Below, one piece after another: positions 6,001-11,708 of a DNA stretch of 13,916 nt. Each line of letters opens with the position of its first letter. The stretch's first letter is position 1. Below the pieces are notes generated by a model. The model was not told the DNA's origin, did not search any database, and was given only the letters and a program-made list of their open reading frames with translations. Made by a program: the position numbers and the translations under genes. Origin of the DNA: Parachlorella kessleri (taxonomy: Eukaryota > Chlorophyta > Trebouxiophyceae > Chlorellales > Chlorellaceae); contig BBXU01002376.1 in assembly GCA_001598975.1 (NCBI GenBank), positions 1 to 13,916 of the forward strand. The letters are read 5' to 3'.

Positions 6001-8178
6001 CGTCAACGCGATGGTGGAGGCGGCAGTGGATCTTATGGTATCTTAAGGAACCTTATTCTGTGCTGCCCCGCAGAAGGAGGCGGTGATCAGCGCCCTCCAG
6101 CAGGCCGTCAACGCCACTGTGGAGGCGGCAGCGCATGTGAACGCAACCGTAGAGCGGCTGAAGCAGGTGAGCGCATTTGGACTGGAGGAGGTCTGCCTGC
6201 AAGGTTAGTAGGAGCACTAATGTCTTTTGGGTGCATGCATGTAGGGCACACCTATGTCTTCCTTGTTGGGAACTACATCGCATTTAATGCTTTTAGCATG
6301 TGTCATTAAGAGGTTGGTGGTTGTTTCATTTGCCACTGCTCTCCTTTTTCTGAACCTCTGCTTTACCACTTGGCAAAGGGAGCTTACTTCTGGCCCTGGC
6401 GGAGGGCACTTGCCACTGATGGCTGCTAGCGAGCAACCGGCTCTGATTCTGGCACCTTTGCTGCAACAAATGCTGGATAACAACCCTTGGCCGCCTGGTG
6501 ACCTGTTGGGCAGCCAACAAGGACAACACCTGCACACTCCGGCAGCAACACACTTGGGTAACAACCATGTACTGGCTTCCATGTCCCTTCGCAGGCGGAG
6601 GCGGGTAAGCGGTCGGAGCTCATCACTGTTGTCATGCAGATTTAAGGTTGCCTCCATCTCACTTCTCGCAGGCGGAGGCGGGTAAGCGGTCAGAGCTGGT
6701 GGATGTCGCCACGCAGCTGGTGAAAGAGCAAGAGGAGCAGGAGGCCGCGGAGACGCGCAAAGCCGAGCAGGAGGACATCCAGAGGCTGAGGGAGGGGCGT
6801 AAGGCTGAGCCAGGTGGCGGGGCGGAGCAGGAGGAAGGCTCCCGCACTGCCGCCGCGGCTGCTGCTGCTGCTGCTGGCGACGGTGGTGGCTCGTCCGGGA
6901 GCGACGGCGGCAGCGAGAAAGGCGGCGGCGGCAGCAGCAGGGACGACGGTGGTGGCTTGGGGAGTGGTGCGGCGGCGGGGGAGCAGGCGCAGCAGCAGGA
7001 GGAGCAGGCTCAGCGGGGCGCCGAAGGGGAGGCGGGGGCGGCGGCGGATGAGGAGGCGAGGAAGCGAAAGCGGCGGGAGAAGCGAGAAAAGCTCAAGGCA
7101 AGGGGACAGGGGGGTAGAGAAATTCTAGAGCTGGGTGTGGCTCGGAGGGCAGTGCTGGCGTGCCTCGCTGGAGCTGGCTCGTGCCTTCTGGCAGGAGTGT
7201 GTCATGTGCGGATAGGGGTTGGGCCGCAGCCAGACTTGAGGGGGGGGGAGGTCTGCCTTTCAGCCTGCTGACCCTGGAGGATGGTTGTGTCCTGCATGCC
7301 TCCTACCAAGCGTGCAAACAGGGAGTGAGAGTTGAGCTATACGAACAGGACTGGATGCAGAATGCGCCTGAGTATTGCCTGAGGTGTTATGCCTCCTTCC
7401 TGTCGTCTCCCTACAGGCCGCGACTACGGAGGCCGCCAGCAATGGCACTGGGTCACTGAACATGACGGAGGTGCTCCAGGCCGCGACAGACCTTGCTGAA
7501 GGGGCGGCGCAGGATGCCAAGGCGAACCTGGAGCAAGCCATAGAGAAGAAGAAAACAGAGGTAGGCGGGTCGAGCGTGTAATGTAGCCAAGGGAGTTGTA
7601 AGCAGAGGAAATGCATGGCGACAAGGAGGAGATTGGCATCAAGAAGAACTGCATAGACCCCTGTCAGCCCAGTATACCCGTACCTCCTCTTTGATCACAT
7701 TACCTGCCACGCTAAATTTCTAAGGGCCCCAGGAGCGAAGGAGAGGGATGATGAAGGAGCACCGTGCCCAGCATTGCGTCTTGGTGGGTTCCTGCAGGTT
7801 GCCAGCCGTGCCATTGAGATCGCCAAAGAGCTTGCCAAGGAGTCGGCAGAGGGCCAGGGCCTCCGGCGAGCAGAGCAGGGGCAGCAGCAGCAACAGCAAG
7901 GCAGCAGCAGCAGCAGCAGCAGTGATACTAGTAGTGGAGAGGAAGGTGGGGCTGGCCTTGCTGGGGGTGGGGACAATGGTGAGCTGACAGGGGCCTTCCA
8001 GGCAGCAGCAGGGGCAGCAGGGGAGGGCAGCGCAGTGAGATTAGCACTGCAGGGGGGCGCGGACGACCAGGATCCCAAGCAACAGCAGCCGCAGCAGCAG
8101 GACGCAAGTGGGTCAGCAAGAGCGGGTGGCAGCCTGGATAGCGGTAGCACTGGGGGCAAGTCCTTGCTGCGGATATAG
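44..8178 (+). CDS. AAAP/SLC38-type amino acid transporter with long coiled-coil, sequon-rich C-terminal tail (5' partial, 13 exons)
   Basis: Exons read: 44-154, 613-715, 1357-1492, 1979-2072, 2523-2711, 3159-3325, 3614-3700, 4276-5094, 5439-5495, 6074-6166, 6672-7097, 7417-7560, 7798-8178. Joined, they give 934 residues plus a TAG stop with every junction in phase; the first two bases complete a codon from an exon left of the window. Exons 1-6 match the second half of the AAAP fold: a helix with FPVIVYGFTAHQ, then RMTGVIQKS plus a helix ending GYIAFGQ, a helix ending PLIVMPLQ, a helix before AVPNIEYIFGLCG, a helix ending LPAAIYLKV, and a last helix LAAALLLFGALAGGA. The family moves amino acids with H+ or Na+ across plasma or vacuolar membranes. 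About 695 residues follow the last helix, beginning in the same exon (exon 6), so the tail belongs to this gene. Substrate and membrane are not readable. Least certain: the exon 9 donor and whether 5966-6037 is also coding. Confidence 0.75.
155..612 (+). other. Intron 1 of gene 1
   Basis: Donor gtgcac, acceptor gtgcag ending at 612. The acceptor four bases downstream (ending 616) would create an immediate stop, so 612 is chosen. It begins with a long C tract (about 160-182) and holds a GT/GGG-rich stretch at 265-310. I see no gene or echo in it. Confidence 0.7.
716..1356 (+). other. Intron 2 of gene 1
   Basis: Donor gtgagg after CAGAG, acceptor ctgcag ending at 1356, joining AG to G (Arg). 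Contains a G-rich segment around 860-900. No coding segment or echo was recognised. Confidence 0.7.
1443..1725 (+). repeat. Echo array at the exon 3 donor (3-4 copies)
   Basis: The end of exon 3 (from 1443, through the donor to about 1499) recurs 101 bp downstream at 1544-1600 with only two differences over 57 nt. A shorter, weaker copy ends in ctgcag at 1650, and a very decayed one lies around 1708-1725. Each copy keeps the VMPLQ-like segment and the following gc dinucleotide. Only the first copy is contiguous with the exon body, so the others lie in intron 3. Confidence 0.85.
1816..1981 (+). repeat. Echo of the exon 4 acceptor region
   Basis: A segment starting gattccacgg, followed by a pyrimidine-rich CCACCCACCC/CCTGCCTGCC tract and a cag-tcg acceptor, occurs at 1830-1885 (acceptor ending 1882) and again at 1921-1981 (true acceptor ending 1978). 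A third gattccacgg start lies at 1905. The echo acceptor is followed by TCGTTCTATG instead of TCGCCCTTTG, so only three to six coding bases were copied. Confidence 0.75.
2341..2570 (+). repeat. Echo array at the exon 5 acceptor (two echoes plus the true exon edge)
   Basis: Three successive ctgcag-ggcctg-type acceptors end at 2369, 2444 and 2522 (spacings 75 and 78 bp). Each is followed by a version of the codons for LALTLAIAVPNIEY: the first as far as CCCAACAT, the second as far as GAGTATATCTTC, the third being real exon 5. Divergence increases with distance upstream, as expected for successive duplication and decay. Confidence 0.85.
2712..3158 (+). other. Intron 5 of gene 1
   Basis: Donor gtgcga, acceptor ccccgcag ending at 3158, phase 1. 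Holds G-rich runs (2780-2900) but no clear echo and no separate gene. Confidence 0.65.
3422..3645 (+). repeat. Echo array at the exon 7 acceptor, including a 50-bp direct tandem
   Basis: Positions 3422-3471 and 3472-3521 are a 50-bp tandem differing at one base. Each carries a TGCTGTGCTGCG microsatellite, the acceptor gcctgcag and GCGAATGAGGTCC. A longer echo from 3509 runs through AAGAAGGTCAAGGCG, about ten codons of exon 7, before diverging into a stop. The true acceptor ends at 3613, 105 bp after the previous one. Confidence 0.88.
4068..4339 (+). repeat. 116-bp tandem array at the exon 8 acceptor (about 2.3 copies)
   Basis: The string gtgctccagg starts at 4071 and 4187, and its variant gtgctccaag at 4303, giving two exact 116-bp steps. 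The unit contains the intron end (gcggttgactcacccccgcag) together with the first 22 codons of exon 8 (EETHATLGAV onwards). Copies are nearly identical (caact/cgact, gagg/gaag, cagg/caag), so the duplication is recent. The middle copy has an intact acceptor ending at 4159 but meets an in-frame stop (GACTAG) with no good donor before it. Confidence 0.9.
4811..4890 (+). repeat. CAG/CAA trinucleotide tracts encoding two poly-Gln runs
   Basis: Exon 8 has two runs of about six glutamines each, set in Glu-rich sequence and coded by mixed CAG and CAA. The interruptions suggest a tract tolerated or kept at protein level rather than a freshly expanded pure repeat. Confidence 0.8.
5051..5427 (+). repeat. 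Echo array at the exon 8 donor (three extra copies)
   Basis: The last codons of exon 8 (ending CGCTTCCGCAAG at 5094) recur ending at 5268 and 5364, and a stub with the start of the unit (agggggcgctgg) lies at 5409-5420. The 50 bp at 5321-5370 match 5051-5100 at all but one position. The echo copies carry gtaagt donors (at 5275 and 5371) that look better than the gtgggt at the true exon end. Confidence 0.88.
5700..6110 (+). repeat. Five-copy echo array leading into exon 10
   Basis: Versions of the exon 10 start (coding E-A-V-I-S-x-L-Q-Q) preceded by a tgctgccccgcag-type acceptor occur around 5706 (decayed), 5784, 5877, 5969 and 6077, with steps of roughly 81, 93, 95 and 105 bp. The intron portion between copies (GAGGATC-TTAT-TCTGTGCTGCCCC) is also shared. 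The last copy is real exon 10. The fourth, 5966-6037, is open in phase 0 and may be an exon. Confidence 0.88.
5966..6037 (+). CDS. Possible extra or alternative exon of gene 1 (exon 10-like cassette)
   Basis: This 72-nt block follows an acceptor (ccccgcag, ending 5965), reads in phase 0 without a stop as KEEGVISALEQAVNAMVEAA plus VDLM, and ends at ATG before gtatct. It closely resembles exon 10 (KEAVISALQQAVNATVEAAA) and would add 24 residues without changing the frame. Unlike exon 10 it lacks the NAT sequon (NAM instead). The donor is weak, so it may be a decaying echo, a cassette exon, or constitutive. Confidence 0.35.
6167..6671 (+). other. Intron 10 of gene 1
   Basis: Donor gtgagc directly after CTGAAGCAG, acceptor ctcgcag ending at 6671, phase 0. 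Apart from the exon 11 echo near its 3' end, about 400 nt of lower-GC sequence hold nothing I recognise. Confidence 0.65.
6581..6702 (+). repeat. Echo of the exon 11 acceptor
   Basis: The sequence around the exon 11 acceptor (cgcag then GCGGAGGCGGGTAAGCGG) occurs at 6590 and again 77 bp later at the true site (acceptor ending 6671). The match covers 31 nt with one difference. The echo continues as GAGCTCATCACTG and then loses similarity. Confidence 0.8.
7098..7416 (+). other. GC-AG intron 11 of gene 1
   Basis: Exon 11 ends CTCAAG followed by gcaagg, close to the known GC-AG donor consensus. The next exon starts GCCGCGACTACG after ccctacag (ending 7416). Both sides are phase 0. The nearby gtagag at 7113 would leave phase 1 and break the frame, so the GC donor is preferred. 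Confidence 0.6.
7880..7922 (+). repeat. CAG/AGC tract encoding poly-Gln then poly-Ser
   Basis: In exon 13 a near-continuous CAG/AGC tract codes first for Gln and then, after a shift in the repeat register at CAAGGC, for Ser. One trinucleotide repeat is thus read in two registers within one exon. Confidence 0.75.
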
Positions 8179-8655
8179 CTGGGATGCCTGCACCTGCCTG
8201 TCCTGAGCTGCCTGTGTGTTCTGGGTTGCTTGTAGCTGCGGCAGCCTGTGGCGGCCTCCTTGGCTAACTCCATCTCAAACTGGAGTCCTTTCATTAGTGT
8301 CCATTCGGCGGTACAGCATTGTCAGATATCAAGGGCAGCAGGTTCTTGGCCCAGCAAGGTTAGGCATCAAGGGCAACAGCATCCCTTGGATACCCCCTCT
8401 GCATATGACGCGCTAAGGGGTGCTCAATGCAGCCATACTGAGTGTTGCCTGCATTTGGAGCGCACGCTTTTGAATGGGTTTAGGTGCAGCCTTGGATACT
8501 GTGGCGTACTGGCAGCTTGCAAAGGCCAGTCGTAGCCTGCACACCGATTCAGCATGAGATCAGGCGGGAAGGAAGAAAGTAAGCCAACCAGGCGGATGTG
8601 GTCCTCTCGGCTTGTTTGAAGACCGGCAGCGATAAGTGCAGCTTGACAATTGTAA
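8179..8655 (+). other. Probable 3' UTR of gene 1
   Basis: From the TAG ending at 8178 to the TGTAA at 8651 there is no long open frame of interest. A length near 480 nt is ordinary for green algal 3' UTRs. A small imperfect direct repeat (atcaagggcarcag) lies at about 8327-8385. No other TGTAA was seen in this stretch. Confidence 0.5.
8651..8655 (+). terminator. TGTAA poly(A) signal of gene 1
   Basis: TGTAA is the green algal polyadenylation signal, normally 10-20 nt before the cleavage site. This is the only one found between the gene 1 stop and the S20 start codon, and it lies only 42 nt before that ATG. Confidence 0.5.
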
Positions 8656-8697
8656 CAACTGCGTCGACTCTACTGTTGGCTTTTGTAGCACGCAGAG

Positions 8698-10338
8698 ATG
8701 CAGTCCCTGTGCAACTCGTTGAGCAGCATGCACCTGCGCAGCAGGCCAGTCCCTAGCCTGACTTTCAAGTCAGCAGTGGGAGGCAAGCAGCTCCTTGGTG
8801 CGTTGCGTACTACGCATGGAGCGGCCCTGCTTGGCCGTTCTTATGGCATGGACGCTCTGGAGCATATTGTTCTGTCTTGACGTTGTGTTTGAGAATGTTG
8901 TTGACTGCAGCCAAGCAGCGGATGAGCGTCGTGCCGGCAGCAACTCCCTTCACTGTGGAGGCCAAGCAGAACTCCCTCAAGCGGCAACGCACTGCAGAGA
9001 AGGCCCGGCTGCAGAACAAGTCCCGCAAGTCGGAGGTGTCCACACGGATGAAGAAGGTAAGGGGCACCATGCCCTCTGTAACTGTGAGAGGTGCAGCACC
9101 TGCTGAAGGCAGCCGGGGAGCACAGCTATAATGTGTGGGATTTAACGGTAGACTGCAGAGCCGGTGCAACCGGACAAACAGCGGCTCTGACTTGTTCAGC
9201 TAAAAACTTGTGCGCGATGGAGCCCATCGCAGGTTAGGCTTGCTGTATGGCTGCGCTGTTCGGGCCTCAAGCCAAACGCAAGATTCCACTGCTCGTTGCC
9301 AGGGTTGCCGTCATAGGTTGGTATGAACAGGGTATATTGGGCATCTGGACAGCACTTGCGTAGCAGTGGACTGCGCCGTACTGCACTGGCCAAGCATTAG
9401 AAGAGCTGGAGCCACCTCCTGCCGCCGGTGCAGTCTGCCAATCACCTTGGCTGTCTGTGCAGGTCTTCAAGGCTCTGGACGGCCTCAAGACCGCCGGCAT
9501 CTCATCTGAGCAGGAGCTTGCGCCAGCAGACTCGCTTCTTGCAGAGGTCAGCGGCCAGGGCAGGGTGGGGCCTGGGTCTGGGCTGGGTGTGCCGTGGGAG
9601 CGGACGGGGGGAGTATGCCACGGAAGGGCCTTGGGGGCGCCGCAAGCACGGACCAGCCTTTGCAGGGCATTACACGCGGCGAACGGGCGCAGCTTTGCAT
9701 GCTGTCATGGGGTGTGTAGCGCACATTGGCTTTTGGCAGGACACTGCACCCAAGCTAGGCACGCTGCACTCTAGGCGGGGCAGCGGCCCAGGGCAGCCCA
9801 GTCCCTCGCCAGCAGAGGGGCATGGAGTACTCGCCCTGCCTTCAGCCTGCGCTGCAGATTGTATACTAGCGGGGTTGCTGGCCCGTGGGCAAGGCTGGTA
9901 GTGTCAGCATATGAGACTGGGCATGGCTGGGCGCTTGAACGTCTCCCGAAGGCATGTGGTTGCCGGGAGAGTGGGCATTTTTGGCGCTGCCGCGGACCCA
10001 TTTCTGTGTCCGCAGGCTGCCTACAGCACAATCGACAAGGCTCTCTCTGGCCTGGCCGTGCTGCAAAGCACCACGGTCACCCCTGTAGCCCTGTGACGGA
10101 GAGCAAGCGGCCTGACTGGACTCTTCAGAATTCTCCCTCCATGGATTCCCTGCGATTCTCCCTGTGATTCTCTCTGCCATGGATTCCCTGCCCGCAGGCC
10201 TACAGCGTCATTGACAAGGCGGTGGGCAAGGGGGTGCTGCACATCAACACTGGCGCGCGCCGGAAGGCTCGGCTCGCCAAGGCCCGCAAGAACCTGCTCA
10301 TCGCGGCCGGCCTGTACTCGCCGCCCCAGCAGCAGTAG
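8698..10338 (+). CDS. PRPS20: Plastid 30S ribosomal protein S20, nucleus-encoded, with transit peptide (4 exons)
   Basis: Exons 8698-8797, 8911-9056, 9463-9546 and 10198-10338 join in phase to 156 residues ending TAG. S20 binds 16S rRNA early in small-subunit assembly; here it would act in the chloroplast ribosome. Residues 1 to about 45 are Ser/Arg/Lys-rich and poor in acidic residues ([20 protein letters not shown]), fitting a chloroplast transit peptide. The mature part has the S20 pattern: [20 protein letters not shown], then [17 protein letters not shown], and a C-terminal block [20 protein letters not shown] followed by [14 protein letters not shown]. It ends in a short PPQQQ extension. 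The ATG at 8698 is chosen because the transit peptide starts there and reads straight into S20. A 5' UTR intron is possible, since ttttgtag lies just upstream. An echo of exon 4 lies in intron 3. Confidence 0.9.
9057..9462 (+). other. Intron 2 of the S20 gene
   Basis: Donor gtaagg after AAGAAG, acceptor ctgtgcag ending at 9462, phase 0. Nothing else recognised inside. Confidence 0.75.
10011..10250 (+). repeat. Echo of S20 exon 4 inside intron 3
   Basis: After a ccgcag acceptor ending at 10014, the sequence reads in phase 0 as [20 protein letters not shown] and then VTPVAL-stop (10015-10095). It resembles true exon 4 ([15 protein letters not shown]), which starts 180 bp later. Similarity is clearer in protein than in DNA, so this echo is old or constrained. 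The copy lacks the basic RNA-binding end and would truncate S20 if used. A second short direct repeat (ccatggattccctg at 10139 and 10177) sits before the true acceptor. Confidence 0.65.
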
Positions 10339-10488
10339 CAGTAGCAGTTGGCGCAGCAGGCACAGCACGGGAACAGCTTCTCTGTCCCCTGGTGGAAGTC
10401 GTTAGTGGAGGTGAATTGCGCAGATTTGTCTGGCAGGAAGCGGATGCGAGCCCAGCAGCAGCCGCAGTTGGTCACTTTGAGCGCTCGG

Positions 10489-10493
10489 TGTAA
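10489..10493 (+). terminator. TGTAA poly(A) signal of the S20 gene
   Basis: First TGTAA after the S20 stop codon, about 150 nt downstream. It fits a short 3' UTR for a highly expressed ribosomal protein gene. The UTR begins with a few more CAG/TAG repeats. Confidence 0.55.
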
Positions 10494-11708
10494 GAGGACC
10501 CTATGTGGGGGAGCTAGCAGGGGTGCTCTGGATGTTATGTGGGCGGTAATGTTGGGAAGTTGTTGAACTTGTGGTAAGGGTGTCGTGATTGTTGTCGGGC
10601 TGTTGCATGGGTCCAAGGAATGCAGAAGTAGACTGCAGCGTGCACCGAGGGTATGGGCGTAGCTGGTGTTCAGGATTGGCTGGCTTTGTCACGTCTGGCT
10701 ATGCTGCTTGGTATCAGCCTACTAGGTAAAGGCACAATGCGGCTGTTGAAGAATGCAGGCAATAAGGCAGGGTTACTGTCTGCTGTGCACTTGACAGGAC
10801 CAGACTGTGCCCTGTGGATGTGAGGAGGCTGCTCCGCCAACAAGGGCAAGAAGCTTTGTGGGCGGTGTGGCCAGGAGGGGTGCAACGTGGCGATGTGCCC
10901 TTATGCTGACGCACCGTCATGCTCTGAAAGTGCTCTTTCAGCATACCCATAAGGAGGCGGGGCATGACAGACGGGGGAGGGGCGGTGCATACTATGCGCC
11001 CGCGCTGGGGGTCATGCCAGGCTACTCAGGAAACGCATTGTCCTCGATGCGGAGCTTGAACAGTACAGGGAGATGGGATAGTTGCCGGGTCGCTCAGGGC
11101 TGCTGAGACGCACGAAGTCCTCTGTGCTGGGGCATTTTAGCGTTCTCCCCACCTCCCCGTGGTGGGCAAGCTCAGCGTGAAGGACCTTGTGCGTCATAAG
11201 CAGCCTGGCATAGTTGCCAGTGCCCCGCAATTGTTCACCGCCCCTCATCCGTGTCGCGCTCAGCCTCCTTGCGGGAGGGCTGCAGGCACTCTGATGGTGT
11301 CGCGTCAGCCCAGGAGCAGCAGCCAAGGTCATCACCATGTCTAGGGTAATCAGCCGTCAGTGGCGTGTTCCAACCATGGCACAGCGCTGTGGGCCTGGAA
11401 GCCCCTTGAGCAATCGCTTCGCTGAGCACTTCACTGAGGTTGAGCCTCAGGGTCACCTATACGATACTAGCATGCAACCCCGGAACACCCTACTCCGCCT
11501 AGTCCGGCCCCCACTCAGGCCACAGGCAAACCATCTCCGCGGCATTGCTCCCTTGCTACCATCGCGATGCATCGTCTAGAGTTGGGTTTGACACACTCAC
11601 CAGTACAGTGCGGCAGTACGTTGCCGGCCTTTGGTCCCTCCTTGCTTCTGTGATTCGATTATAACAATTGATGGCAAGGTCCGTCGCTCGGGTTTGCTGC
11701 TGGACAAG
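10494..11708 (+). other. Intergenic region and 5' flank of the SLC35F6-like gene
   Basis: About 1.2 kb without a gene model I can support on either strand. It must contain the promoter and 5' UTR of the gene starting at 11709, but no TATA-like or other element stands out. A short cysteine-rich reading frame at 10836-10949 is listed separately. An out-of-frame ATG at 11669 runs into TGA just before the chosen start, and so is a potential upstream ORF. Confidence 0.5.
10836..10949 (+). pseudogene. Possible zinc-knuckle relic (transposase- or retroelement-like)
   Basis: One frame reads ANKGKKLCGRCGQEGCNVAM followed by CP. The cysteine spacing C-x2-C-x4-C-x4-C equals a CCHC zinc knuckle with Cys in place of His. 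CGRCGQxGHN-type knuckles end many MULE transposases, and similar ones occur in retroelement gag proteins. The frame is closed by TGA at 10821 upstream and TAA at 10947 downstream, and no catalytic domain is visible nearby. Chance resemblance is possible. Confidence 0.25.

Larger units (their letters stand above)
3241..8178 (+). other. C-terminal tail of gene 1 (exons 6-13): coiled-coil-like, low complexity, ten N-glycosylation sequons
   Basis: After the last helix the protein becomes Ala/Glu/Lys/Gln-rich with heptad-like hydrophobic spacing (for example VQEEAEVVQLAHELLKEE in exon 6, AQKKVKAVAEAVGAMAEAQR in exon 7, VISALQQAVNATVEAAAHVN in exon 10). These helical stretches alternate with Gly/Ser, poly-Gln (exons 8 and 13) and poly-Ala (exon 11) linkers and a basic KRKRREKREKLK block ending exon 11. 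N-X-S/T sequons occur six times in exon 8 (NAT, NET, NGT, NSS, NAT, NAT), twice in exon 10 and twice in exon 12. No known domain is recognised. The sequons agree with an extracytoplasmic C terminus, so a role in wall or matrix contact, or a helical lumenal spacer, is possible; this is inference. Confidence 0.6.

Noticed and set aside
5439..6166. A CRISPR-like array of spaced repeats
   Set aside because: The repeats contain splice acceptors and exon 10 coding sequence, decay progressively, and sit in a eukaryotic intron; the 'spacers' are also related to each other.
7561..7600. TGTAA motifs early in intron 12 as a poly(A) site ending the protein at EVGGSSV
   Set aside because: A good donor (gtaggc) and an in-phase exon 13 follow. 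Premature polyadenylation is possible but there is no evidence for it in the sequence.
8150..8260. A GC donor at the gcaagt near 8156 joining exon 13 to a further exon at 8236
   Set aside because: The reading frame ends cleanly at TAG 8178, the following peptide is not like the tail, and a TGTAA signal fits a 3' UTR here.
11012..11456. Minus-strand open frames between the S20 and SLC35F6-like genes
   Set aside because: No recognisable domain, no splice-joined extension and no supporting signal; the composition looks like chance open frames.
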